Shown piece by piece: positions 1 through 7,356 of a DNA stretch of 64,000 nt. A program made the position numbers and the translations under genes. Origin of the DNA: Algoriphagus pacificus (GTDB lineage Bacteria > Bacteroidota > Bacteroidia > Cytophagales > Cyclobacteriaceae); contig NZ_JAFKCU010000001.1 in assembly GCF_017254845.1 (NCBI RefSeq), positions 579,048 to 643,047 on the forward strand. Reading direction: 5' to 3'. Each line of letters begins with the position of its first letter. Positions within the stretch are counted from its first letter, which is position 1. The notes under the pieces were generated by a model. That model saw only the letters and a program-made list of their open reading frames with translations, was not told where the DNA came from and ran no database searches.

Positions 1-204
1 TTATAATTCCCTTAGAGCAACCTGAAGCAAATTTTTAATTAAGTAGACAAATAAATTTCGAACTATTCAATATAGCCAAAGAAGTAATAAGCGAAATTCT
101 TAATTTGGTTTAAGCAACACCGAATACCCCTATGGATAATGCGGAAATAGTCGATAGAAAGTAGGATTGAGGTTTATACAAGTGTTATCAGCAATATTGA
201 AAGG

Positions 205-672
205 ATGAAACCAAATAATACTCATACCAATAAATGGCTTCAAGGATTTGTACGTGTGTGTTCTTGGTTCACATTTGTTATTGGCTCGTTAACAGCACTT
301 GCTGGAATCGTGATTTACTTTTTAGAGGAAAGAAACATCTACATGATTTTTTCTATGCTTTTCTTTTTTAGTATGGGATTAACAGGTTGGTTTGCGAGAA
401 GATATGGACTGAAAGATTTCGGGGTAAACAGAATATCAAAACTAAATGCAATCCTATCATTGATTTTTGGCATATTACTCGTTATTGTACTACCAATAAT
501 ATTTTCAAATATGTCAGGAATTGATGATTCATTTCTGGCGATAAGAAATTTAATAATTCTATTCACACCCATGTTAGTATCTTCAATTGCGATTTTGACA
601 TCAAGAATCCGCACAAAGAACAGAAAATTAATGGAGGTGACTGATAATAAAAAAGCTGATAACACTGTATAA
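205..672 (+). CDS. small four-helix membrane protein, unknown function
   Basis: A 155-residue protein that I do not recognise as a named family. Four hydrophobic segments are visible at about residues 17-39, 46-64, 82-102 and 113-133, separated by short charged loops, with a basic/polar C-terminal tail, so it should be an inner-membrane protein. No catalytic motif is visible. The start is the ATG at 205, preceded by GAAAGG, one of the few SD-like stretches in the window. It stands alone on the plus strand and converges with rpiB, with a bidirectional hairpin terminator between them. Function cannot be inferred from context. Confidence 0.7.
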   Translation: MKPNNTHTNKWLQGFVRVCSWFTFVIGSLTALAGIVIYFLEERNIYMIFSMLFFFSMGLTGWFARRYGLKDFGVNRISKLNAILSLIFGILLVIVLPIIFSNMSGIDDSFLAIRNLIILFTPMLVSSIAILTSRIRTKNRKLMEVTDNKKADNTV

Positions 673-725
673 CAAATCATAGCCGCCTATCAGCTGGCTA
701 CGCTTTTTATACTAACCGTTACAAA

Positions 726-761
726 AAAAGCCCATCCTGTTTTTTTACAAGATGGGCTTTT
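726..761. terminator. bidirectional intrinsic terminator
   Basis: Eleven-base perfect stem AAAAGCCCATC (726-736) with GATGGGCTTTT (751-761); the loop is T-rich and can add three more pairs. The A-run on one side and T-run on the other suit termination from both strands, between the convergent small membrane protein gene and rpiB. Confidence 0.85.
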
Positions 762-781
762 GATTGATTGAATCTCCTGAA

Positions 782-1219
782 TTAGCTGCAAGCTATTTTA
801 TTCACTCTGTTCAGGTGTCTTCCACCTTCAAAGTCCGTAGTCAGGAATGTTTCCACTAACTGTTCTGCCAATTCATAGGCAATAAAGCGGGCAGGAAGAG
901 CAATCACATTCGCATTGTTATGCTGTCTTGCCAAAGCTGCTAGCTCATTGTCCCAGCAAAGCGCTGCACGGATTCCCTGATGCTTGTTAGCTGTGATAGC
1001 CACACCGTTTCCACTGCCACAGATGACAATCCCCAGTTCAAACTCTCCAGCTTCAATTGCTGAACACAAAGGGTGAACATAGTCTGGATAATCCACAGAA
1101 TCTGTGGAGAAAGGACCAAAATCCTTTACCTCATATCCTTGGGATTCCAACTTGCTGACAAGCTTCGCTTTGTATTCAAAGCCTGCATGGTCTCCTCCGA
1201 TTGCTACTTTCTTTGCCAT
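782..1219 (-). CDS. rpiB: ribose-5-phosphate isomerase B (RpiB/LacAB family)
   Basis: Interconverts ribose 5-phosphate and ribulose 5-phosphate in the non-oxidative pentose phosphate pathway, in the cytoplasm. The 145-residue length is normal. The GGDHAG phosphate/substrate motif is at residues 8-13, and the catalytic cysteine sits in ICGSGNGVAITANK (Cys67), the usual CGTGxG anion-hole loop with a Thr to Ser change. The C-terminal NVIALPARFI segment is also typical. It is the last gene of a glyA-tatC-rpiB run on the minus strand, separated from tatC by a hairpin repeat, so it may be partly uncoupled from them. Start is ATG at 1219. Confidence 0.95.
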   Translation of the reverse strand: MAKKVAIGGDHAGFEYKAKLVSKLESQGYEVKDFGPFSTDSVDYPDYVHPLCSAIEAGEFELGIVICGSGNGVAITANKHQGIRAALCWDNELAALARQHNNANVIALPARFIAYELAEQLVETFLTTDFEGGRHLNRVNKIACS

Positions 1220-1239
1220 AACTAGTAAATTTATTTAGG

Positions 1240-1289
1240 CTTCGACTGCTCTCAGCCTGACATAATTGTCATCCTGAGCGGAGTCGAAG
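1240..1289. repeat. imperfect palindromic intergenic repeat
   Basis: Two 23-base arms (1240-1262 and 1267-1289) pair at 19 of 23 positions around a TAAT loop. The right arm reads TGTCATCCTGAG then CGGAGTCGAAG. This word is familiar from intergenic palindromes dispersed in Bacteroidota genomes (established by memory, not searched). It lies in the 108-base gap between tatC and rpiB and has no T-run next to it, so it looks like a dispersed repeat or mRNA hairpin, not a classic terminator. Confidence 0.75.
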
Positions 1290-1327
1290 GATTCATTATT
1301 CTAAAATCTTAAATCTTATATTCTTCC

Positions 1328-2194
1328 TCAATCCCGATCTCCCATGGCATCCTCAGCCTCTTCCTTTGCTCTCTTGAGTTCTCTTTTCTTCTCCAGTCTT
1401 TTTGCAATTTGAATTCCTGCTTCATAAAGCACCAAAATCGGCATTGCAATCAATACCTGGCTGATCACATCCGGAGGAGTGATAACCGCTGAAATTACTA
1501 GGATCACAACAATGGCATGTCTTCGATAAGATCTTAGCATAGCCGCACTCACCAAGCCAGACATGGCCAAGAAATACACCACCACTGGAAGCTGGAACAT
1601 AATTGCCGAAGCAAGAACCAGCATGGTCAGCGTGGATATATAGGAAGTAATATCAAACTCATTCAGAATGGAGGGATCCAACTGGTAGTTTGAAAGGAAA
1701 TTGATCGAAAGTGGAGAAAGAATAAAATATCCAAAGGCTGCTCCCATAAAGAATAGCAAGCTGACAAAGAAAACTGCTCCTCTGGCAGCAGCTCGCTCTT
1801 GATCGTACAATCCCGGGCTAATAAATCTCCAAATCTCCCAGAAAACAAAAGGAAAAGCCGCAATAAAACCAACCACAAAACTGGATGTCATGTGCATGGT
1901 AAACTGGCCAGTCATCTGCCTACTCTGAATGGTAAATGGAAGTTCATCGATGCAGAGGGCAGAAATTCCCAAATAATCTCCCAAACTGCAAAGCCATCTG
2001 TAAGTGACGAAGTCAACCTTGGAAGGTCCAAGAATGACGACACCAAAGACGATGCTTTTCGCCAGGAAAGCTGCAATCGATAAAATTAAAATTGCTGAAA
2101 TGGAACGAAGAAGGTGCCAACGAAGGGCTTCAAGATGGTCCAGAAAGGACATTCCTTCCTCTTCTTCCTCCTCTTTATATTGATCTAATGCCAC
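1328..2194 (-). CDS. tatC: Sec-independent translocase subunit TatC
   Basis: Core membrane component of the twin-arginine translocase, which recognises RR signal peptides and exports folded proteins. The signature N-terminal segment FLDHLEALRW is at residues 17-26, followed by six hydrophobic helices, with a charged Lys/Glu-rich cytoplasmic tail. The open frame begins at a GTG (2194), giving an acidic leader with six consecutive Glu before MSFLDHLEALRW; an internal ATG at 2152 would give the more compact form. I keep the GTG because MxLDQ-type leaders with acidic runs occur in related TatC proteins, but the choice is not certain. No tatA is in the window. Downstream of glyA by 16 bases. Confidence 0.95.
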   Translation of the reverse strand: MALDQYKEEEEEEGMSFLDHLEALRWHLLRSISAILILSIAAFLAKSIVFGVVILGPSKVDFVTYRWLCSLGDYLGISALCIDELPFTIQSRQMTGQFTMHMTSSFVVGFIAAFPFVFWEIWRFISPGLYDQERAAARGAVFFVSLLFFMGAAFGYFILSPLSINFLSNYQLDPSILNEFDITSYISTLTMLVLASAIMFQLPVVVYFLAMSGLVSAAMLRSYRRHAIVVILVISAVITPPDVISQVLIAMPILVLYEAGIQIAKRLEKKRELKRAKEEAEDAMGDRD

Positions 2195-2210
2195 GGGTGG
2201 TATTTAAATT

Positions 2211-3479
2211 CTAGTATAATGGAAACTGATTCATCCAGGCATTTACTTCACCACGGATGTTAGCCAATTCGGCCTCATTTTCATGATTTGTCAAAGCTCT
2301 GTCGATCAAAGCTACGATTTTCTTCATGTCATCTTCTTTCAGACCACGAGTAGTGACTGCCGCAGTTCCTACACGCATTCCGGAAGTTACAAATGGAGAT
2401 TTGGTATCAAATGGAACCATGTTTTTATTGATGGTGATATCCACTTTGCCCAAAGTTTCCTCTGCGATCTTTCCTGTTAAATTCTTATTTCTCAGGTCGA
2501 TCAACATCATGTGATTATCTGTACCTCCAGAGATGATCTGATATCCTAAACTTACGAACTCATCAGCCATTACGGATGCATTCTTTTTCACTTGCACCAC
2601 ATAATGCATGTATTCGTCAGAAAGGGCTTCTTCAAAAGCGATTGCTTTGGCAGCAATGATATGCTCCAAAGGTCCGCCTTGTGTACCTGGGAATACACCC
2701 ATATCCAACAGAGAAGACATTTTTCTGATTTCTCCTTTTGGAGTAGTCAATCCCCAAGGATTGTCAAAGTCCTCACGCATCATGATCAATCCTCCTCTAG
2801 GACCTCTCAATGTTTTATGAGTGGTAGTAGTGACGATATGGCAATGCTCCAAAGGATCATTCAACAAACCTCTTGCTATCAATCCGGATGGGTGAGAAAT
2901 ATCCGCCAATAGAATTGCTCCAACTTCGTCAGCAATCACTCTCAATCGCTCGTAATCCCAATCTCTGGAATAAGCCGAAGCTCCACAGATGATCATTTTT
3001 GGAGATACTTCCTGCGCTTTCGCTTCAACTTTGTCGTAATCAATTACTCCAGTTTCTTCCTCAACCCCATAAAAATGTGGCTCGTACAATTTTCCTGAAA
3101 AGTTTACAGGAGAACCATGCGTCAAGTGTCCACCGTGAGAAAGGTCAAAACCCAAAATCGGGTCGCCAGCCTTTAAACACGCTAACATCACTGCGGCATT
3201 TGCCTGTGCACCAGAGTGTGGCTGAACATTGGCCCAAGTAGCCCCAAAAAGCTGCTTGGCACGATCGATTGCCAATTGCTCAATCTGATCTACAACTTCA
3301 CAACCTCCGTAATACCTTTTGCTAGGTAATCCTTCAGCGTATTTGTTTGTTAAAACACTGCCAGCAGCTTCCATTACTTGCTTACTGGTGAAGTTTTCGG
3401 AGGCAATCAATTCGATTCCTCTCTTTTGTCTGTCCTCTTCTTGGGCAATTAGGTCAAATATAACCGTATCTCTTTTCAT
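2211..3479 (-). CDS. glyA: serine hydroxymethyltransferase
   Basis: PLP enzyme that converts serine and tetrahydrofolate to glycine and 5,10-methylene-THF, the main source of one-carbon units. The length of 422 residues is normal. The PLP-binding lysine is Lys222 in [15 protein letters not shown]. Also visible are ELIASENF near residue 23, the SGAQAN stretch (89-94) and [12 protein letters not shown]. First gene of the minus-strand run glyA-tatC-rpiB. A 158-base gap separates its ATG from the divergent gene at 3638 and should hold both promoters. Confidence 0.97.
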   Translation of the reverse strand: MKRDTVIFDLIAQEEDRQKRGIELIASENFTSKQVMEAAGSVLTNKYAEGLPSKRYYGGCEVVDQIEQLAIDRAKQLFGATWANVQPHSGAQANAAVMLACLKAGDPILGFDLSHGGHLTHGSPVNFSGKLYEPHFYGVEEETGVIDYDKVEAKAQEVSPKMIICGASAYSRDWDYERLRVIADEVGAILLADISHPSGLIARGLLNDPLEHCHIVTTTTHKTLRGPRGGLIMMREDFDNPWGLTTPKGEIRKMSSLLDMGVFPGTQGGPLEHIIAAKAIAFEEALSDEYMHYVVQVKKNASVMADEFVSLGYQIISGGTDNHMMLIDLRNKNLTGKIAEETLGKVDITINKNMVPFDTKSPFVTSGMRVGTAAVTTRGLKEDDMKKIVALIDRALTNHENEAELANIRGEVNAWMNQFPLY

Positions 3480-3625
3480 AATCAGGGGTTTGAAAGCGGA
3501 TTTGCGATGGAAATTGAACTGTCCTTACAGCTCAAAAACGAGCCCAAAAATAGCCTGAAACTCCCGATATTCCAATCCAAAAACTGCTTTGATCAAAGAT
3601 TGAAGAATTCCTTTGCGGGATTCAC

Positions 3626-3633
3626 TATTTTAG
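3626..3633 (+). promoter_or_regulatory. candidate -7 box four bases before a start codon
   Basis: TATTTTAG matches the Bacteroidota TAnnTTTG -7 element with one mismatch, and a TTG lies 23 bases upstream (3600-3602), within the known spacing range. Only TGGC separates it from the ATG at 3638, so the transcript would be leaderless or nearly so. Weak evidence taken alone. Confidence 0.3.
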
Positions 3634-3637
3634 TGGC

Positions 3638-4012
3638 ATGTTTGATTTCAAATTCACACCTGATTCTTACTTCGAAGGGGAAGTTACCTCGGTTTTATTG
3701 GTGAAACTCCAGTATCCGGAAAGTCAATGGGGAGAACAAATCAGCATTTATGCCCATTGGTTGGAAGGAAAAATTCAATTTGAGGCGGTAGATTTCTATG
3801 GAAATGAGTTTATGCTCTACCCCTCTTCAAGTTTCGAGCCTTTGAATTTTGAGGATATGGTATACCTCTTAGAGGGAATTCAAGTGAATCAGGATCTGAA
3901 TGAGGGAAATATTGAATTGACACTTTACGGAATCCCTCAAGCAGAGAGTCCATTTTACCCGGAGTTGGAAAAATATTTTGATGAAAAAAGGGAAAACGCG
4001 GGTTTGGATTAA
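3638..4012 (+). CDS. small acidic protein, unknown function
   Basis: A 124-residue soluble, acidic protein with no signal peptide or membrane segment. It is rich in aromatic residues and Glu/Asp and seems to alternate short strands and helices (for example LLVKLQYPES, QISIYAHWLEG, FEAVDFYGNEFMLYP). I do not recognise the family; similar small proteins are often annotated as hypothetical in Cytophagales. It is divergent from glyA and convergent with the next small gene, sharing the TTAA at 4009-4012 that serves as stop codon on both strands. Codon use and length support a real gene. Confidence 0.7.
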   Translation: MFDFKFTPDSYFEGEVTSVLLVKLQYPESQWGEQISIYAHWLEGKIQFEAVDFYGNEFMLYPSSSFEPLNFEDMVYLLEGIQVNQDLNEGNIELTLYGIPQAESPFYPELEKYFDEKRENAGLD

Positions 4013-4236
4013 AAATCCAGAGCTGCCTGATTCAAATGAGTCACTTGATGAGATCTAAACCAATATTCGTAGGTAGCAAACTCTACGCATTCATTTAATT
4101 CGATTCCTTGAAAAAGAATTTTCTTCAACCCATTGCCTGGCAACCAAGACTTCAGCTGGGCAGCTTGCTTCGAACTCAATTGAGACAATTGGATCCATTT
4201 TCTGCCTTCGATAAAAATTGGTACAAGTTTCGTCAT
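4009..4236 (-). CDS. 75-residue protein, unknown function
   Basis: Small cytoplasmic protein with no recognised domain. The sequence begins TKLVPIFIEGRKWIQLSQLS and contains SSKQAAQLKSWLPG, suggesting a strand followed by a helix. It converges with the preceding gene with a four-base stop-codon overlap and is divergent from the AEC transporter, with about 100 bases between. The frame is open from ATG to stop with sensible composition, but the gene rests on little evidence. Confidence 0.5.
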   Translation of the reverse strand: MTKLVPIFIEGRKWIQLSQLSSKQAAQLKSWLPGNGLKKILFQGIELNECVEFATYEYWFRSHQVTHLNQAALDF

Positions 4237-4339
4237 CTCACTAAATTGATTTGCCCAAAAGTATGCTGATTTTCAATGCACTACAAGAATTCAAAATTAA
4301 ATCTATGTTAATATCTATTCTTTTTTATCCTAAAGCTTC

Positions 4340-5248
4340 ATGATGCCAGTTGTAATTGCAGTTTTGGGGCTATTTTTGGGATTATTTCTACAAAAACGAG
4401 AGGGATTTCAAACAGCATTGGCCATTAAGTGGACTAATTTTTACCTGCTGAATATCGTTTTACCTGCTTTGGCACTTTTATATATTCCTCAGATCAAAGC
4501 AGAATGGGCCTTGCTCATCCCTATTTCGGCAGCTTGGTTTACGTTCATCTTGTCTTGGATTATTTTCGCCAGCTTAGGAAAATTACTCAACTGGGACAGA
4601 AGTCTTACCGGTTGCCTGATTATCGTTGCTGGACTGGCCAATACTTCCTTTTTGGGTTTTCCTATCGTCGAAGGACTGTATGGCAAAGAAGGAATGCCTA
4701 TTGCGCTATTGATAGATCAAGGAGGATCATTTCTTTTGGTTTCCTCCCTCTCGATCATAGTTGGATCACTTTACAGTCATGAGCGAGGAAAACTGAGCAG
4801 CATCCCTTTAAAAATAATTACTTTCCCGCCCTTTGGCTTCTTGATGGGCACTTTGGTCATGAGTATCCTGGAGATTCCCACTCCTGAGTTTTTGATGCCC
4901 CTTTTAAAACTCATCGGTAGAACCATGGCTCCTTTGGCACTTTTCGCCATTGGGCTGAAATTCTCACTGGATTTTGAATCCCTGAAATCGAAGTATTTTT
5001 GGTATGGAATGGGCTATCGCTTGATTCTAGCTCCATTTTTAGTTTGGCTTCTGTATCGGAATTTTCTCTCGACAGAAGATCTTACCTTCAAAGTAACTGT
5101 GCTAGAAAGTGCAATGGCGCCAATGATCACAGGATCAATTGTCGCCATTAACTTTAATTTGCGTCCAAAGCTCGCAACACTCTTGGCAGGATTGGGAATT
5201 CCCATTGCTGCATTTAGTGTCCTCGCCTGGTATTATTTACTGAAATGA
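4340..5248 (+). CDS. AEC (auxin efflux carrier) family transporter
   Basis: A 302-residue membrane protein with about ten hydrophobic helices in two sets of five, the pattern of the AEC/PIN-like secondary carrier family, which exports or imports organic acids such as malate or malonate in bacteria. Family-like stretches include LIIVAGLANTSFLGFPIVEGLYG in the first half (a conserved N-x-x-F-x-G-x-P region) and an APMITGSIVAINF stretch in the second half. The substrate cannot be told from sequence. Start is the first ATG of an ATGATG pair. Its TGA stop directly abuts the stop of suhB on the other strand (TGATTA), leaving no room for a terminator. Confidence 0.85.
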   Translation: MMPVVIAVLGLFLGLFLQKREGFQTALAIKWTNFYLLNIVLPALALLYIPQIKAEWALLIPISAAWFTFILSWIIFASLGKLLNWDRSLTGCLIIVAGLANTSFLGFPIVEGLYGKEGMPIALLIDQGGSFLLVSSLSIIVGSLYSHERGKLSSIPLKIITFPPFGFLMGTLVMSILEIPTPEFLMPLLKLIGRTMAPLALFAIGLKFSLDFESLKSKYFWYGMGYRLILAPFLVWLLYRNFLSTEDLTFKVTVLESAMAPMITGSIVAINFNLRPKLATLLAGLGIPIAAFSVLAWYYLLK

Positions 5249-6052
5249 TTACTTCCAGATAGCTTGGATTTCTTTGCTGAACTCCTCTTGAATACGTCCG
5301 TTGCTGGCAATGATTTCCCTTCCAAAAACGAAGTTATTTCCTCCTGAAAAATCTGTGACCGCTCCTCCAGCTTCCTGCACAATCAGGGCTCCGGCAGCCA
5401 CATCATAGGAATTAAGATTGTATTCAAAGAAACCTTCTATCCTTCCAGAAGCAACGTAGCAAAGGTCTGTAGCTGCACTGCCAAATCTTCTCAAACCATG
5501 GGTCTTTTGCATCATGGATTTTAAAGCAGCCAGATATTTATCTATCAGTTCAAAATTGTAATAAGGAAATCCGGTCGCGATCAGAGATGCAGACAAATCT
5601 GGCGCTGGACTTACTTTGATTTTGGTATCGTTACAGAAGGCTCCGCCACCTTTCATGGCATAGAAACACTCGTGTCGGTTAACTTCATAAACGACTCCGA
5701 GAATCACCTCTTCACCATCAATCAAAGCAATGCTTACAGCAAATACAGGAACTCCGTGTATGAAATTAGTAGTACCATCTAATGGATCAATCACCCAGTT
5801 ATATCGATCAGCTCTCGTTGTATTCGTTCCTTCTTCTGTGATAAATCCAGCTCCAGGAAGAATTTTGGACAAGGCTGCCACAATCTTCTTTTCCGCTTCT
5901 TTGTCCACATAGGAAACCAAATCATTGAATCCCTTGTGCTCTACTTTTTCTACATCGAAATGCTGCCTTTCTTTTCTGATAAAGGCACCAACTTGCTTCG
6001 CAATTTCCTGAGTTTCCTCAAGGAGAAGGCCTAATTTTTCTTCGGTAATCAT
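5249..6052 (-). CDS. suhB: inositol monophosphatase family phosphatase
   Basis: Mg2+-dependent, Li+-sensitive phosphatase family acting on inositol-1-phosphate or related sugar phosphates. The metal-binding motifs are present: ITEEGT (Glu73/Glu74), DPLDGTTNF (89-97) and the C-terminal YDVAAGALIVQEAGG, where the usual Trp of WDxAAG is Tyr. Length 267 residues, typical. It is the last gene of the DUF493-phhB-rsmI-suhB minus-strand run, 18 bases after rsmI. The symbol suhB is by family; the substrate is not shown by the sequence. Confidence 0.9.
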   Translation of the reverse strand: MITEEKLGLLLEETQEIAKQVGAFIRKERQHFDVEKVEHKGFNDLVSYVDKEAEKKIVAALSKILPGAGFITEEGTNTTRADRYNWVIDPLDGTTNFIHGVPVFAVSIALIDGEEVILGVVYEVNRHECFYAMKGGGAFCNDTKIKVSPAPDLSASLIATGFPYYNFELIDKYLAALKSMMQKTHGLRRFGSAATDLCYVASGRIEGFFEYNLNSYDVAAGALIVQEAGGAVTDFSGGNNFVFGREIIASNGRIQEEFSKEIQAIWK

Positions 6053-6070
6053 CTAGGTTAATTGAGAGGT

Positions 6071-6766
6071 TTAAGCTTTAGGGTTTTTCCCTGCCACCAC
6101 GAGCACGATTTCCCCTTTTACAGAATGAGTCTGATAATAGTCGATCAACTCTGCCAAAGTGCCTCTGGCATTCTCCTCGTGGATCTTGGTGAGTTCTCTG
6201 GAGACACAAGCTTGCCGATCCGGCCCAAAGGCCTCGGCCAACTGTTCCAAAGTTTTCAATATTCTATGGGTTGACTCGTAGAAGATCATCGTTCTGGTTT
6301 CTTCCATCAAGCCTTCGATTCTGGTTTTTCTGCCTTTTTTATGAGGCAAAAATCCTTCAAAAACGAATCTGTCATTGGGGAGCCCACTATTCACCAGCGC
6401 TGGAACGAAAGCTGTTGGCCCCGGTAAGCATTGCACATCCAATCCTGCGGCAAGCACTTCTCTCACCAATAGGAACCCAGGATCAGAAATAGCGGGAGTT
6501 CCTGCATCACTGATCAGGGCAAAATGTTCACCGCTTTTCATTCGCTGAACCAATTTCTCAACTGCTTTGTGCTCATTAAAAATATGATAACTCTGCAGCG
6601 GTCTGGAAATCTCCAAATGCTTTAATAAAATGCCACTGGTACGGGTGTCCTCCGCCAGAATAACATCTGCTTGTTTCAGTACCTCAATGGCCCGAAGCGT
6701 GATATCTTTCAAATTGCCAATAGGAGTGGGTACCAGGTAAAGATTTGGGCGGTTTTCCTCACTCAT
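6071..6766 (-). CDS. rsmI: 16S rRNA (cytidine(1402)-2'-O)-methyltransferase
   Basis: SAM-dependent tetrapyrrole-methylase-fold enzyme that 2'-O-methylates C1402 in the decoding centre of 16S rRNA. Typical motifs are [18 protein letters not shown] (residues 9-26), ILAEDTR (37-42) and [12 protein letters not shown] (86-97), the SAM-binding region. The 231-residue length is shorter than E. coli RsmI and lacks the extra C-terminal helical domain, which is common in Bacteroidota. Its ATG overlaps the stop of phhB by four bases (ATGA), indicating translational coupling. Confidence 0.95.
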   Translation of the reverse strand: MSEENRPNLYLVPTPIGNLKDITLRAIEVLKQADVILAEDTRTSGILLKHLEISRPLQSYHIFNEHKAVEKLVQRMKSGEHFALISDAGTPAISDPGFLLVREVLAAGLDVQCLPGPTAFVPALVNSGLPNDRFVFEGFLPHKKGRKTRIEGLMEETRTMIFYESTHRILKTLEQLAEAFGPDRQACVSRELTKIHEENARGTLAELIDYYQTHSVKGEIVLVVAGKNPKA

Positions 6767-6996
6767 TTGCTTATCTCGTCAATTGCTTTAGCGAGTTTAT
6801 GATCTTTTTCAGTGACTTTGTTGCCAGAATCATGCGTGGTGAGTTCTATAACCACCTCATTGTACACATTACTCCAATTAGGGTGGTGTTGATGAGCTTC
6901 AGCTAAGAAAGCTACTCTTGTCATGAAAGCAAATGCCTCCTGAAAGTCGCTGAATTTAAATGTTCTTTTTAGCTTATTATCTTCTTCTTTCCACAT
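6763..6996 (-). CDS. phhB: 4a-hydroxytetrahydrobiopterin dehydratase (pterin carbinolamine dehydratase)
   Basis: Dehydrates 4a-hydroxytetrahydropterin, recycling the pterin cofactor of aromatic amino acid hydroxylases. The 77-residue protein carries the family signature [20 protein letters not shown] (residues 45-64) with the conserved histidines, then VTEKDHKLA. No phenylalanine hydroxylase gene is in the window, so a partner must be elsewhere or the enzyme has another pterin role. Overlaps rsmI by four bases and follows the DUF493 gene by 11 bases, so it is within one operon. Confidence 0.93.
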   Translation of the reverse strand: MWKEEDNKLKRTFKFSDFQEAFAFMTRVAFLAEAHQHHPNWSNVYNEVVIELTTHDSGNKVTEKDHKLAKAIDEISK

Positions 6997-7007
6997 GATC
7001 TTTTCGG

Positions 7008-7271
7008 TTAAAGTGCGATAACACCTTCGATTTTAGATACTTTTTCGTAGATGTCAATGATTTGATCAGAAGTTTCCATCATGGCCTGAATCGTCGTGCT
7101 CACGTATTTACCTCCTGAACTTGGTTTTAGTTTGATTTCATTCTTTGGAAAAAAAGCTGCGATTTCACCTTCTCTTCCATTCGGAACTATAAACTTAAAC
7201 ATATAAAGCATGGGAAACTGTCCCGATGCCTCTAATTTTTCCTTAAAGTTTTCTTTGCTGAATTTTTCCAT
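7008..7271 (-). CDS. DUF493 (YbeD-like) family protein
   Basis: An 87-residue protein of the DUF493/YbeD family, a small alpha/beta fold resembling ACT-like regulatory domains. Features are [14 protein letters not shown] near residues 19-32 and the C-terminal [15 protein letters not shown], a usual ending for this family (VYxxLxxxxxVxxxL). Function in the family is unknown; E. coli YbeD lies near lipoate genes, but there is no lipoate gene here. Probable first gene of the DUF493-phhB-rsmI-suhB operon. Confidence 0.85.
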   Translation of the reverse strand: MEKFSKENFKEKLEASGQFPMLYMFKFIVPNGREGEIAAFFPKNEIKLKPSSGGKYVSTTIQAMMETSDQIIDIYEKVSKIEGVIAL

Positions 7272-7314
7272 AAGTCAAAACCCCTTAATTAATTTCAAAT
7301 TGGTTTCAAACAAA

Positions 7315-7340
7315 GAACCCATGCCGTTTGGCATGGGTTC
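7315..7340 (-). terminator. intrinsic terminator after the foldase gene
   Basis: Perfect 11-base stem GAACCCATGCC / GGCATGGGTTC around a GTTT loop, followed on the minus strand by TTTGTTTG. It lies 16 bases past the stop of the PpiD-like gene and ends the long envelope gene block. Confidence 0.85.
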
Positions 7341-7356
7341 CGATGGGTGGTCTTAA

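Noticed and set aside
1-204. Possible end of a gene or an RNA at the left edge
   Set aside because: No open frame, tRNA-like fold or hairpin terminator was seen in these bases.
2592-2912. Open frames opposite glyA
   Set aside because: They lie fully within the well-supported glyA gene on the other strand and their translations look random.
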